Counted from the stretch's first letter, positions 35,185 through 44,417 are shown. The stretch is DNA of 64,000 nucleotides from Salinimicrobium soli (GCF_048323655.1 NZ_JBLUWW010000006.1:263380-327379); one strand, 5' to 3'. Numbers and translations: made by a program. Notes: generated by a model not told the origin, from the sequence alone.

Positions 35185-35678
35185 TGCGCTATAACGGACT
35201 CCTCTTAAGCCTTCCAAGAGAGATAAGAACTTTTCTTGCTGTTTTTGTGATCGTGCTCTCGGTCGGTTATGTAACGGGACTTTTATTTGTAGGGCAGACG
35301 GAGACCACAACACCCGCCGGGATTGAAGAAAATTACCTGGGTAATGAGGATGATCCCGATGCAGAGGTGATGAAGTTTGAAAAAGGGGAGCGGGAGATGC
35401 TCACCATAATTCATACTCACGTACTTTCCATGTCCTTTATTTTTTTCCTCTTGGGAGGAATACTACTATTCGCACAGTTGCCTCAAAGAATTAAATTCTT
35501 CCTTATCCTGGAACCTTTCTTTTCCATCTTACTTACCTTCGGAGGGATCTATTTTGTATGGAAGGGAGTGGAATGGATGAAATACATCGTAGTTATTTCG
35601 GGAATCCTTATGACCTTCTGTTTTGCGGCCTCAGCAATAATTCTTCTATATCAGCTACTTCTGAAGAAAGCGAAGTAG
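35184..35678 (+). CDS. Four-helix membrane protein partnering the FMN-binding protein
   Basis: 164 residues, not recognised as a named family. Predicted helices at about 16-37, 72-97, 102-124 and 129-157, with a periplasmic loop of about 40 residues between the first two. A conserved-looking IIHTHVLSMSFIFFLLGG at the start of helix 2 has two His that could bind haem or metal. Coupled to the upstream flavoprotein by TAATG overlap, so a role in passing electrons across the inner membrane to the FMN protein is a reasonable hypothesis. Its terminator overlaps the stop codon. Confidence 0.7.
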   Translation: MRYNGLLLSLPREIRTFLAVFVIVLSVGYVTGLLFVGQTETTTPAGIEENYLGNEDDPDAEVMKFEKGEREMLTIIHTHVLSMSFIFFLLGGILLFAQLPQRIKFFLILEPFFSILLTFGGIYFVWKGVEWMKYIVVISGILMTFCFAASAIILLYQLLLKKAK

Positions 35679-35688
35679 TTTTTTTTTT
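35655..35688 (+). terminator. Terminator overlapping the end of the membrane-protein gene
   Basis: Arms CTACTTC / GAAGTAG, with the stop TAG inside the second arm, followed by ten T. Confidence 0.8.
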
Positions 35689-35801
35689 GCAGAAAAAATT
35701 TTCCGCAGACTGCAACGATCTTCGCTTCAATTTCTCCACTCTAAAATCAAGAAAGGCAAATAATTAGTAAAACTTATTGCCGGCTTGTGAGTTTAACTCT
35801 G

Positions 35802-35809
35802 TATATTTG
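35802..35809 (+). promoter_or_regulatory. Promoter -7 box of guaB
   Basis: TATATTTG, 24 bases before ATG 35833. Confidence 0.7.
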
Positions 35810-35832
35810 CACGCAATTAAATCTTAATTGCC

Positions 35833-37305
35833 ATGATTGCACACAACTCCCGGATTGTAGGCGAAGGATTAACGTACGACGACGTACTTTTAGTTCCCGC
35901 TTTTTCAGAGATCCTTCCCCGCGAAGTCAATATCCAATCCAAATTCACCCGGAATATAAGTATTAACGTTCCCATTGTTTCCGCTGCTATGGATACAGTG
36001 ACCGAATCCAGTATGGCAATTGCCATGGCCAGGGAAGGGGGAATAGGAGTACTTCACAAGAATATGACGATCGAGCAGCAGGCTCTTAAGGTGCGTAAAG
36101 TGAAACGGGCAGAAAGTGGGATGATCATTGATCCTGTTACCTTGCCTATTACCGCTAAAGTCCGCGATGCTAAAGAAAATATGCGCGAGCACAGTATCGG
36201 TGGGATTCCTATCGTTGATGACGAAGGAAAACTTCTTGGAATTGTTACCAACCGTGACCTTCGTTTTGAAAAGAATAATGACCGGCCGATTTCTGAGGTT
36301 ATGACTTCAGAGAATCTTGTCACAGTTTCTGAAGGAACTTCTTTAGAAGAAGCTGAAGGTATTCTGCAGCAGAACAAGATCGAAAAATTACCGGTAGTTA
36401 ATTCCGAAGATAAACTCGTTGGACTTATCACTTTTCGTGACATTACGAAACTCTCTCAAAAACCTATAGCCAACAAAGATAGCTTCGGAAGGCTACGTGT
36501 TGCAGCAGCCATTGGAGTCACCGGAGATGCAGTTGATCGTGCCGGAGCTTTGGTTAAAGCCGGTGTGGATGCGATTGTGATAGATACTGCTCACGGGCAT
36601 ACCAAAGGAGTAGTTACCGTTCTAAAGGAAGTAAAGAAGAATTTCCCAGAGCTGGAAGTAGTGGTTGGAAATATCGCTACTGCCGAAGCAGCCAAATATT
36701 TAGTTGAGGCGGGAGCCGATGCTATTAAAGTAGGTATTGGACCCGGTTCAATATGTACGACCCGGGTGGTAGCCGGAGTAGGTTTTCCACAATTCTCGGC
36801 TGTTCTTGAGGTTGCAGCTGCTATAAAAGGCAGTGGTGTACCTGTAATTGCTGATGGAGGTATCCGTTATACTGGTGATATTCCAAAAGCTATTGCCGCC
36901 GGAGCCGACTGCGTAATGCTCGGTTCGCTATTAGCCGGGACTAAAGAATCTCCGGGAGAGACCATTATATACGAAGGCCGTAAATTCAAGTCATACCGCG
37001 GAATGGGTTCTGTAGAAGCTATGAAGCAGGGTTCAAAGGACCGTTATTTCCAGGATGTGGAAGATGATATTAAAAAGCTGGTTCCGGAAGGTATTGTAGG
37101 GCGAGTGCCATACAAAGGTGACCTTTTTGAAAGTATTCACCAGTTTGTGGGCGGTCTACGTGCCGGAATGGGGTATTGTGGCGCTAAAGATGTTCAGACT
37201 TTACAGGAGACGGCAAAGTTCGTAAAGATCACTTCTTCAGGAATTCATGAAAGTCATCCTCATAACGTAACCATCACAAAAGAATCTCCTAACTACAGCA
37301 GGTAA
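35833..37305 (+). CDS. guaB: IMP dehydrogenase
   Basis: Oxidises IMP to XMP with NAD, the committed step of GMP synthesis. 490 residues: TIM barrel interrupted by a CBS pair (about 95-215: MREHSIGGIPIVDDEGKLLGIVTNRDLRF, KIEKLPVVNSEDKLVGLITFRDI). The catalytic loop GPGSICTTRVVAGVG holds the active Cys, followed by VIADGGIRYTGDIPKAIAAGAD and the flap YRGMGS. Monocistronic with a strong terminator. Confidence 0.96.
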   Translation: MIAHNSRIVGEGLTYDDVLLVPAFSEILPREVNIQSKFTRNISINVPIVSAAMDTVTESSMAIAMAREGGIGVLHKNMTIEQQALKVRKVKRAESGMIIDPVTLPITAKVRDAKENMREHSIGGIPIVDDEGKLLGIVTNRDLRFEKNNDRPISEVMTSENLVTVSEGTSLEEAEGILQQNKIEKLPVVNSEDKLVGLITFRDITKLSQKPIANKDSFGRLRVAAAIGVTGDAVDRAGALVKAGVDAIVIDTAHGHTKGVVTVLKEVKKNFPELEVVVGNIATAEAAKYLVEAGADAIKVGIGPGSICTTRVVAGVGFPQFSAVLEVAAAIKGSGVPVIADGGIRYTGDIPKAIAAGADCVMLGSLLAGTKESPGETIIYEGRKFKSYRGMGSVEAMKQGSKDRYFQDVEDDIKKLVPEGIVGRVPYKGDLFESIHQFVGGLRAGMGYCGAKDVQTLQETAKFVKITSSGIHESHPHNVTITKESPNYSR

Positions 37306-37319
37306 TAGGAATCTGAATA

Positions 37320-37362
37320 AATTAAAAGAGGCTGTTCAAAATTTGAACAGCCTCTTTTAATT
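37320..37362. terminator. Bidirectional terminator between guaB and skp-like gene
   Basis: Perfect 21-base arms separated by one base, containing AAAAGAGGCTGTTCAAA and its complement. Confidence 0.92.
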
Positions 37363-37382
37363 ATGGCAAAACGGTTTTTCTG

Positions 37383-37889
37383 TTACTTCGCAGAGATTCC
37401 AAGTTTTTCCATCACTTTGAGCGTAATGTCATACTGGTCTGAAGCGAAAGCAAGGTTATTTCCTGAAGCGTGGAAGATATGTGTATAATTCTCTGCTTTG
37501 ATCACCTCTTCCATCGCAGCGTTGATCTTTTGGTAGTAAGGTTCAGAAAGCTCATTTCTCTTCATTTGCATCATTACAGTGGCCTTATTTCTAAAACCTT
37601 TGATCTCATTTTCCAGAGTAATGATCTCATTTTCCTTGGTAGTCTTTTCTTCTTCTGTATAACCATTACTATTGGCCTGATAATCTTTCACCAGGGTCTC
37701 ATACTTAGTTACGGTGGTTTCCAGCTCTTTTTGAAGGTCATTATTATAGGCTTTCAGTCCTTCATCCACCTGTGCCATTTCAGGCATTTGGCTAAGAATG
37801 TATTCTGCGTCAATGGTACCTATTTTAGACTGTGCAAAAGTAGAAAGGCTCATTAAGGCCAATCCCAATACTAATACTGCTTTTTTCAT
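37383..37889 (-). CDS. OmpH/Skp-family periplasmic chaperone
   Basis: 168 residues; signal peptide ends at LSTFAQ. The start of the mature protein, KIGTIDAEYILSQMPEM, and the long coiled coil (about 40-120) followed by IFHASGNNLAFASDQYDITLKVMEKLGI match Skp/OmpH chaperones that hold unfolded outer-membrane proteins. In Bacteroidota such genes are often next to bamA; here it stands alone between guaB and a small conserved gene. Confidence 0.87.
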   Translation of the reverse strand: MKKAVLVLGLALMSLSTFAQSKIGTIDAEYILSQMPEMAQVDEGLKAYNNDLQKELETTVTKYETLVKDYQANSNGYTEEEKTTKENEIITLENEIKGFRNKATVMMQMKRNELSEPYYQKINAAMEEVIKAENYTHIFHASGNNLAFASDQYDITLKVMEKLGISAK

Positions 37890-37965
37890 GAAATTGATTT
37901 TGTTTTTCGCAAATATAAACGAGCAGGTTTACTTTTTTAGGATCCTGTTAGGATAATTTCAGAAA

Positions 37966-38220
37966 TTATTCCTCATAAACTTGTCCGCGGTGTGGTTTTA
38001 ATGCATCCCGAACAGCTTTCATTTCGCTTTCGTGCACCACGATATAGGCGGTACTGTAGTCGGGATTTACCTTCTCAAATCCGGTAATATTAAGAGAAAT
38101 ATCATTGGTCTTCACAAACTCCTTGAGGTGCAAAGCATGATGTTCAGCTGTGCGCGTAGAATCAGGTCCGCGGAAATCCCATATCAATTTTAATTTTCGT
38201 TCATCTTTCTTATCGGTCAT
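37966..38220 (-). CDS. Conserved hypothetical protein, 84 residues
   Basis: Small soluble protein, MTDKKDERKLKLIWDF then RGPDSTRTAEHHALHLKEF and YSTAYIVVHESEMKAVRDALKPHRGQVYEE. I do not recognise a named domain; similar short proteins seem common in Flavobacteriia. Start ATG 38220 is chosen; an upstream extension to 38262 would translate through the palindrome TCAAAAATGCCATTTTTGA (38241-38259), which looks non-coding. Two His in AEHHALH could bind metal, but this is speculation. Confidence 0.75.
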   Translation of the reverse strand: MTDKKDERKLKLIWDFRGPDSTRTAEHHALHLKEFVKTNDISLNITGFEKVNPDYSTAYIVVHESEMKAVRDALKPHRGQVYEE

Positions 38221-38332
38221 ATTCTTAGCTTTTAGTTCTTTCAAAAATGCCATTTTTGACACCCTTTCAAAAGTATACTTTTTTTTCTGCTCTGTCGTTT
38301 TACTAAGTAGTTGGTAAAGATGGCAGAATTCT

Positions 38333-38340
38333 TATTTTTG
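38333..38340 (+). promoter_or_regulatory. Promoter -7 box of the SurA operon
   Basis: TATTTTTG, 7 bases before ATG 38348. Confidence 0.6.
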
Positions 38341-38347
38341 CCTATTC

Positions 38348-39226
38348 ATGTATTCTCACAATCCTTTGAAAAAATTAAAAAGTATATCTTCTGTGTTTCT
38401 TCTGATGCTGCTGCTTCCCGGTTGCAGTTTTTTTGAAAAAACAGAAGACAGGGAAGTGGTTGCCAGGGTAAACGGTTCCTATTTATATAAAGAAGATGTC
38501 AACTCCCTGATCTCTGAGAATACCTCTCCAGAAGACAGTGCCTTATTGGTCTCTAACTTCATAAATCGCTGGGCGACCCAAAAGTTGTTGATCGATCGTG
38601 CAAAAGTGAATTTGAGTGACGAGCAATTGAGGGAGTTTGATAAGCTTGTACAGAATTATCAAAATGAACTCTATGCCAAGGCTTATACCGATGCTATTGT
38701 TGCCCGACAACTGGATACGAGCATTAGCATGGAAGCCGCTGAGCAATATTACGAAGAGAATGGAGAGAACTTTCTGCTGAATGATGACCTTGTTAAACTA
38801 AGGTACATCAATCTTTCCAAGCAAAATTCCGATTTTGAAAAGATAAAGACCCAATTCCGACGTTTTAATGAGGAAGATAAACAGGCTTTGTTGGATATGG
38901 CCATTCAGTTTAATTCGTATTCCTTGAATGATTCGGTTTGGGTAAAAACCAAACAGGTCTATGAAAAGATCAGGCCGTTAACCCCTCAAAATGATCAGGA
39001 ATTCTTAAAAAACAAGAATTTTTTGCAACTCGAAGATTCATTAGGAGTATATTTGATCTCTGTTGAAGATGTGAAATTGCGCAATGAACAAGCCCCTTTG
39101 GAATATTCTTTGCCAAACATCAAACAGATCCTTCTGAATAAAAGAAAACTTGAACTTATCAAGAAATTAGAAAAAGACATTACTCAAGATGCTATTAAAA
39201 ACGACAAATTTGAAATCTATAATTAA
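38348..39226 (+). CDS. SurA-like peptidyl-prolyl isomerase lipoprotein
   Basis: 292 residues, lipoprotein signal LLLPGC with Cys26. N-terminal part resembles the SurA/PpiD N-domain (VVARVNGSYLYKEDVNSLISENTSPEDSALLVSNFINRWATQKLLIDRA), while the C-terminal part lacks a convincing parvulin active site. Probably an outer-membrane-protein folding factor acting with the SurA encoded next. The following gene starts inside its last codons (39189), overlapping by 38 bases in another frame, so the two are coupled. Confidence 0.82.
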   Translation: MYSHNPLKKLKSISSVFLLMLLLPGCSFFEKTEDREVVARVNGSYLYKEDVNSLISENTSPEDSALLVSNFINRWATQKLLIDRAKVNLSDEQLREFDKLVQNYQNELYAKAYTDAIVARQLDTSISMEAAEQYYEENGENFLLNDDLVKLRYINLSKQNSDFEKIKTQFRRFNEEDKQALLDMAIQFNSYSLNDSVWVKTKQVYEKIRPLTPQNDQEFLKNKNFLQLEDSLGVYLISVEDVKLRNEQAPLEYSLPNIKQILLNKRKLELIKKLEKDITQDAIKNDKFEIYN

Positions 39227-40637
39227 TCACGCAGCAGTTGTTATTTTCACTGCTGTTTTTGCTACTGCACAGGCCCAGGAAGTGGTGGTGACCGATAGTA
39301 CGGCTATCCAGGAAACCGCAATCCCGGTAAGAGATTCCCTTAAAAACTCACAGAAATTCAAAGTTGACGGAGTGGCCGCGGTTGTGGGTGATTTCGTGGT
39401 TTTGGATAGTGATATCGATAAAATGTACATTGAACTGCAAAGTCAGGGAGCTTCTATTAAAGATGTAACTCCTTGCAGTCTTGCCGGAAGGTTGATGGAG
39501 AACAAGCTTTATGCTCATCACGCTATTCAGGATAGTATCATAGTCTCAGATGCTGAGATCAATGCGAATGTAGATCAGCAGTTATCTTACATGACCCAAC
39601 AGGTGGGATCTTTGGAAAAAGTGCTGGAGTTCTATAAAAAGGACAATGAAGCAGAATTTAGAGCAGAACTTTTTGAGATCAACAAGCAAAACAGGTTGGC
39701 CGGAGAAATGCAACGCAAGATTGTAGATGCGGTAGAGATCACTCCGGAAGAAGTTAGGGAGTTCTTTAGCAGTATTCCTGAAGATGAGCGGCCGGTGTTT
39801 GGGGATGAGGTTGAGATCGCACAGATCGTGGTGAAACCTGAAATTCCTCAGAAAGAAAGACAACGTATCATTGATCGTTTGAACGAAATGCGTGCTGATA
39901 TTGTGGAGAACGGTGCAAGTTTTGCTACCAAGGCGGTATTATACTCTCAGGATCCCGGTTCACGTTCTTCCGGTGGAAAGATTTCCCTTTCCAGAAAAGA
40001 TCCTTTTGTAAAAGAATTTAAAGATGCAGCTTTCAGTCTTCAGGAAGGAGAGGTAAGCGAACCTTTTGAAACGGAGTTTGGGTACCATATTCTTACCGTA
40101 GATAAGATCCGCGGGCAACAGGTAGATGTTAGGCATATCCTCCTTATTCCCGATGTGACCGAAGAGACCAAACAGAAAGCCTTTGAAGAAATTCAGAATG
40201 TGCGCGAAAAGATCGCCAGTGGCGAATTAAAGTTCGGAGTAGCTGCACGCGAAGTGTCTGACGAAAAAGAAACAAGAGAGAGCGGCGGACAATTGGTGAA
40301 TCCTACTACTGGAGATACGCGTTTTGAGCTCTCCAAGATTGATCCTTTATTATACGAGCAGGTTGTAAACCTGAAAGAAGGAGAGGTTTCAAGAGTGATC
40401 ACAGATCAGGATAACACCGGTCGTCCTTTCTACAAGATCATAACGGTCACCAATCGTTTTACGGAACACAAGGCGAATTACGCTCAGGATTATAACAAGA
40501 TCAAAGATCTTGCTTTGCGTGATAAACAATTGAAAGCAATTGAAGACTGGCAGAGAGAAAAGATAAAAGATACGTATATTAAGGTCAACGGAGAGTATCG
40601 CGAATGTGACTTTTCGAGTAACTGGCTAAAACAGTAG
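39189..40637 (+). CDS. surA: SurA-family periplasmic peptidyl-prolyl isomerase with two parvulin domains
   Basis: 482 residues with a signal peptide ending ATAQAQ. After the N-terminal chaperone helices (about 45-180: DGVAAVVGDFVVLDSDIDKMY) come two rotamase domains: about 180-285 (EVEIAQIVVKPEI, SRSSGGKISLSRKDPFVKEF, EPFETEFGYHILTVDKI) and about 288-395 (VDVRHILLIPDV, RESGGQLVNP). Start ATG 39189 overlaps the previous gene by 38 bases; TTG 39210 is an alternative that trims the signal. Chaperone for outer-membrane proteins; middle gene of lipoprotein-surA-moxR. Confidence 0.9.
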   Translation: MLLKTTNLKSIINHAAVVIFTAVFATAQAQEVVVTDSTAIQETAIPVRDSLKNSQKFKVDGVAAVVGDFVVLDSDIDKMYIELQSQGASIKDVTPCSLAGRLMENKLYAHHAIQDSIIVSDAEINANVDQQLSYMTQQVGSLEKVLEFYKKDNEAEFRAELFEINKQNRLAGEMQRKIVDAVEITPEEVREFFSSIPEDERPVFGDEVEIAQIVVKPEIPQKERQRIIDRLNEMRADIVENGASFATKAVLYSQDPGSRSSGGKISLSRKDPFVKEFKDAAFSLQEGEVSEPFETEFGYHILTVDKIRGQQVDVRHILLIPDVTEETKQKAFEEIQNVREKIASGELKFGVAAREVSDEKETRESGGQLVNPTTGDTRFELSKIDPLLYEQVVNLKEGEVSRVITDQDNTGRPFYKIITVTNRFTEHKANYAQDYNKIKDLALRDKQLKAIEDWQREKIKDTYIKVNGEYRECDFSSNWLKQ

Positions 40638-40644
40638 AAATTGT

Positions 40645-41598
40645 ATGTCTGATGTAGAAGCGGTAAAGAATCTCGTCACCCGGCACCAGCAACTTCGGCA
40701 GGAAATTGCCAAGAAGATTGTGGGGCAGCAGGAGGTGGTTGATCAGATACTGCTATCTATTTTCTCCGGAGGACATTCTTTACTCATCGGAGTTCCGGGA
40801 TTGGCAAAGACCTTAATGGTCAATACCATTGCCGAGGCTCTGGGTTTGCACTTCAAGAGGATCCAGTTTACGCCGGATCTAATGCCGAGTGATATTCTGG
40901 GATCAGAAATTCTGGATGAGAATCGACAGTTTAAATTCATTAAAGGACCTGTTTTCGGGAATATTATTCTGGCTGACGAGATCAATAGAACACCACCCAA
41001 GACCCAGGCGGCGCTTTTAGAGGCAATGCAGGAAAGAGCGGTGACTGTGGCCGGGCAACACTATAAATTGAATCTGCCATACTTTGTACTTGCTACCCAA
41101 AATCCTATTGAACAGGAAGGGACCTATCCCTTACCTGAAGCCCAGCTAGACAGATTCATGTTTGCTATTAAACTTGATTATCCAAGTTTCGAAGAGGAGG
41201 TTGAGGTAGTGAAGACTACTACCTCAGACGAAGAGGCTTTTATAAATCCTCTTTTCTCGGCGAAAGAAATTGTGGATTTTCAACATCTTATCCGTCGGAT
41301 ACCTGTGGCAGATAATGTGGTGGAATATGCAGTAAACCTTGTGAGCAAGACCCGTCCTGCAGGAGACAAAGCTACAGATCTTGTGAGGGAGTTTGTCGAT
41401 TGGGGTGCAGGGCCAAGAGCTTCTCAAAACCTCATTTTAGGAGCCAAAGCCCACGCAGCTGTAAACGGCAAATATTCTCCCGATATTGAAGATGTGCAGG
41501 CTGTGGCTTTCGGAATACTTCGGCACCGGGTGATCAAAAATTATAAGGCCGAAGCAGAAGGTATATCTGAAGAAGATATTATCAAGACCTTATTCTGA
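40645..41598 (+). CDS. MoxR-type AAA+ ATPase
   Basis: 317 residues. Walker A IGVPGLAKTLM, Walker B ILADEINRTPPKTQAALLEAMQE, sensor FVLATQNPIEQEGTYPLPEAQLDRFM and C-terminal helical lid with GPRASQNLILGAKA are diagnostic of MoxR proteins, chaperone-like ATPases that act with von Willebrand-A-domain proteins. The usual DUF58 and VWA partners are not adjacent: the next gene is aconitase with its own promoter. It follows surA by 7 bases, linking it to envelope protein quality control. Confidence 0.92.
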   Translation: MSDVEAVKNLVTRHQQLRQEIAKKIVGQQEVVDQILLSIFSGGHSLLIGVPGLAKTLMVNTIAEALGLHFKRIQFTPDLMPSDILGSEILDENRQFKFIKGPVFGNIILADEINRTPPKTQAALLEAMQERAVTVAGQHYKLNLPYFVLATQNPIEQEGTYPLPEAQLDRFMFAIKLDYPSFEEEVEVVKTTTSDEEAFINPLFSAKEIVDFQHLIRRIPVADNVVEYAVNLVSKTRPAGDKATDLVREFVDWGAGPRASQNLILGAKAHAAVNGKYSPDIEDVQAVAFGILRHRVIKNYKAEAEGISEEDIIKTLF

Positions 41599-41814
41599 TC
41601 CATTATTTATTCCCTAAATATTAAGGTCCTAAAAAGGGAATTTTAGGTCTCTGGTATTCTACATTCCAAAGATTTTAAGCCCCTGCTTTAATAATTTTTT
41701 CATTCTAAAAAATGATATTGGTGAGGAAATTGCCAATTTCTCATTCATGATGCTATAATATGCGATTTAGTTAATTTTTAGTGGATAATTTTCAGAAGTG
41801 CTAAAAAATATTCA

Positions 41815-41831
41815 TTTAAAATTAGTCTTTA
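41815..41831. promoter_or_regulatory. Fur/DtxR-like candidate operator upstream of aconitase
   Basis: TTTAAAATTAGTCTTTA. The 15 bases ATTTAAAATTAGTCT (41814-41828) are identical to the motif before the porin, and the distance to the -7 box is similar (31 versus 28 intervening bases). Confidence 0.5.
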
Positions 41832-41862
41832 GTTATAATTTTTAATCTTCACCTATAATTAG

Positions 41863-41870
41863 TAATTTTG
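41863..41870 (+). promoter_or_regulatory. Promoter -7 box of aconitase
   Basis: TAATTTTG, 32 bases before ATG 41903. Confidence 0.6.
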
Positions 41871-41902
41871 CAGAACTTCAGAACAAAAAAATAAATAAGA
41901 CT

Positions 41903-44170
41903 ATGGCTTACGATATTGATATGATCAAAAAGGTTTACAGCCAAATGGCAGAGCGTGTAAATGCTGCACGTGAAGCTGTTGGAAAGCCTTTGACTCTTTC
42001 AGAAAAGATCCTTTATTCTCACCTGTGGGATGGAAAACCTACTCAGAAATTTACCCGCGGAAAAGACTACGTTGATTTTGCTCCGGACAGGATCGCCTGC
42101 CAGGATGCAACTGCCCAAATGGCTTTGTTGCAGTTCATGCAAGCAGGGAAAAAGACGGTAGCTGTTCCAACAACTGTACACTGTGATCACTTGATCCAGG
42201 CTAAACTGGGAGCTCAATTTGACCTTCCAAGCGCCAAAAAATCAAGTGACGAGGTTTTTGATTTCCTTGAATCAGTTTCGAATAAGTACGGAATAGGTTT
42301 CTGGAAACCGGGTGCAGGTATTATCCACCAGGTTGTTCTTGAGAATTATGCTTTTCCGGGAGGAATGATGATCGGTACCGATTCTCACACGGTGAATGCC
42401 GGTGGATTGGGAATGGTAGCTATTGGAGTTGGTGGTGCAGATGCAGTTGATGTAATGGCCGGAATGCCATGGGAGCTAAAAATGCCAAAATTGATCGGGG
42501 TTAAGTTGACCGGAAAACTTTCGGGATGGACTGCTCCAAAAGATGTGATCTTAAAAGTAGCCGGAATTCTTACCGTAAAAGGGGGAACTGGAGCTATTAT
42601 TGAATATTTCGGAGAAGGAGCACAATCTATGTCCTGTACCGGAAAAGGAACTATTTGTAACATGGGTGCCGAAGTAGGGGCTACGACTTCTACTTTTGGT
42701 TATGACGATTCAATGGAGCGTTACCTGCGTGCCACAAATCGTACTGATGTTGCCGATGCAGCAAATGAAGTAAAAGAGCACCTAACCGGCGATGCCGAAG
42801 TTTATGCAAATCCTGAGCAGTATTTCGATGAGGTGATCGAGATCAATCTTTCCGAACTGAAGCCTCACCTTAACGGTCCGTTTACACCAGACCTTGCTAC
42901 ACCTATTTCAGAAATGGGCAAAAAAGCAAAAGAGAACGACTGGCCTATTAATGTGGACTGGGGATTGATAGGTTCGTGTACTAACTCTTCATACGAAGAT
43001 CTTACCCGTGCTGCTTCCATTGCGAAACAGGCAGTTGATAAAAAAGTTAAAGCAAAATCAGATTTCGGAATAAATCCCGGGTCTGAACAGATACGTTTTA
43101 CTGCGGAAAGGGATGGTTTACTTCAGATCTTCGAAGATCTTGACGCTACTATCTTTACGAATGCCTGCGGGCCATGTATTGGTCAGTGGGACCGAAGTGA
43201 CCGTAAAGGCGATGAGAAGAATACCATCGTGCATTCCTTCAATCGGAATTTTTCTAAAAGAGCCGATGGGAACCCTAACACACATGCGTTTGTAGGATCT
43301 CCTGAAATGGTGGCTGCAATTGCAATTTCCGGAAGACTGGATTTTGATCCAACTACAGATACCCTTTTGAATGAGGATGGAGAACATGTAAAATTGGACG
43401 AGCCTACAGGACTTGAATTACCTCCAAAAGGTTTTGATGTGGAAGATCCGGGTTACCTGGCCCCTACAGAAGATGGTTCTTCTGTAGAGGTGAAAGTTAG
43501 TCCGACTTCTGAAAGATTGCAGTTGTTGGAACCTTTTGAGCCATGGGATGGTAAGAACCTGATGGGTGCAAAACTTTTGATCAAAGCCTTCGGAAAATGT
43601 ACTACTGACCATATCTCTATGGCGGGTCCATGGTTAAGATTCAGAGGACACCTGGATAATATTTCGAACAACTGTCTTATTGGAGCTGTGAATGCTTTCA
43701 ACAAGAAGACAAACTTCGTGAAGAGCCAGATCACCGGGGAATATGACGGAGTACCGAATACACAGAGAAAATACAAGGCAGCCGGTATTCCTACTGTTGT
43801 AGTGGGAGATCATAACTACGGAGAAGGATCCTCCCGTGAGCATGCTGCAATGGAACCAAGACACCTGGGTGTTAAGGTGGTGCTGGTGAAATCTTTTGCA
43901 AGAATTCATGAGACTAACCTTAAGAAACAGGGAATGTTGGGTATCACATTTGCTAATGAGAACGATTACGATCTTATTCAGGAAGATGATACCTTCAACT
44001 TTATAGATCTTGAAGATTTTGCACCAGACAAGCAGCTTACGATCGAGATCGTACATGCTGACGGTTCAAAAGATACTATAAAAGCAAATCATACTTATAA
44101 CCTTCCTCAAATAGAGTGGTATAAGGAAGGTTCTGCTCTTAACCTTATCAAAAAGCAGAATGCCGCATAA
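41903..44170 (+). CDS. acn: Aconitate hydratase (mitochondrial type)
   Basis: Citrate-isocitrate isomerase of the TCA cycle with a [4Fe-4S] cluster. 755 residues, matching the mitochondrial-like class. Cluster cysteines are in GSCTNSSYED and ACGPCIGQWDR; the swivel-domain active site appears in YGEGSSREHAAMEPRHLG. Monocistronic, with a terminator at 44191. An iron-box-like motif shared with the porin promoter suggests iron-dependent expression, which would make sense for an iron-sulfur enzyme. Confidence 0.96.
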   Translation: MAYDIDMIKKVYSQMAERVNAAREAVGKPLTLSEKILYSHLWDGKPTQKFTRGKDYVDFAPDRIACQDATAQMALLQFMQAGKKTVAVPTTVHCDHLIQAKLGAQFDLPSAKKSSDEVFDFLESVSNKYGIGFWKPGAGIIHQVVLENYAFPGGMMIGTDSHTVNAGGLGMVAIGVGGADAVDVMAGMPWELKMPKLIGVKLTGKLSGWTAPKDVILKVAGILTVKGGTGAIIEYFGEGAQSMSCTGKGTICNMGAEVGATTSTFGYDDSMERYLRATNRTDVADAANEVKEHLTGDAEVYANPEQYFDEVIEINLSELKPHLNGPFTPDLATPISEMGKKAKENDWPINVDWGLIGSCTNSSYEDLTRAASIAKQAVDKKVKAKSDFGINPGSEQIRFTAERDGLLQIFEDLDATIFTNACGPCIGQWDRSDRKGDEKNTIVHSFNRNFSKRADGNPNTHAFVGSPEMVAAIAISGRLDFDPTTDTLLNEDGEHVKLDEPTGLELPPKGFDVEDPGYLAPTEDGSSVEVKVSPTSERLQLLEPFEPWDGKNLMGAKLLIKAFGKCTTDHISMAGPWLRFRGHLDNISNNCLIGAVNAFNKKTNFVKSQITGEYDGVPNTQRKYKAAGIPTVVVGDHNYGEGSSREHAAMEPRHLGVKVVLVKSFARIHETNLKKQGMLGITFANENDYDLIQEDDTFNFIDLEDFAPDKQLTIEIVHADGSKDTIKANHTYNLPQIEWYKEGSALNLIKKQNAA

Positions 44171-44190
44171 GGTAATTCACATAGATTGAT

Positions 44191-44222
44191 AAAAACTCCT
44201 GCTTTTGGCGGGAGTTTTTTGT
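44191..44222 (+). terminator. Intrinsic terminator of aconitase
   Basis: Arms AAAAACTCC-GC / GC-GGAGTTTTT type stem around TTTT, followed by TTTTTTG. Confidence 0.85.
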
Positions 44223-44334
44223 TTTGATAGTTTCAGTGTATCCAAAAAGGAACGAGTTAGTATGACTGGAAACAGATAGGGTGCTTCAAAGTGGTTCGAG
44301 GAAAAGATTTGAGAATCATTATGAGGTGAAATAA

Positions 44335-44366
44335 AAAAGAGGCAATTCATGTTGAATTGCCTCTTT
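44335..44366 (-). terminator. Terminator downstream of the unknown gene at 44460
   Basis: Arms AAAGAGGCAATTCA / TGAATTGCCTCTTT with a 3-base loop; read on the minus strand it is followed by a T-run, so it ends the minus-strand transcript about 95 bases past the stop codon. Confidence 0.8.
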
Positions 44367-44384
44367 CAAAAAGTAGATGAGAGA

Positions 44385-44408
44385 CTTCGGTAGAAGAATC
44401 TACCGAAG
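44385..44408 (-). repeat. 3'UTR hairpin 2
   Basis: Perfect arms CTTCGGTAGA / TCTACCGAAG with a 4-base loop between gene 44460 and its terminator; no T-run. Confidence 0.7.
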
Positions 44409-44417
44409 CATATATCA

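Larger units (their letters stand above)
41599..41902. other. Non-coding region between moxR and aconitase
   Basis: No gene seen. AT-rich; contains a weak AGGTCCTAAAAAGGGAATTTTAGG inverted sequence (41632-41650 area) and, in its right half, the aconitase promoter with an upstream operator-like motif. Confidence 0.6.
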
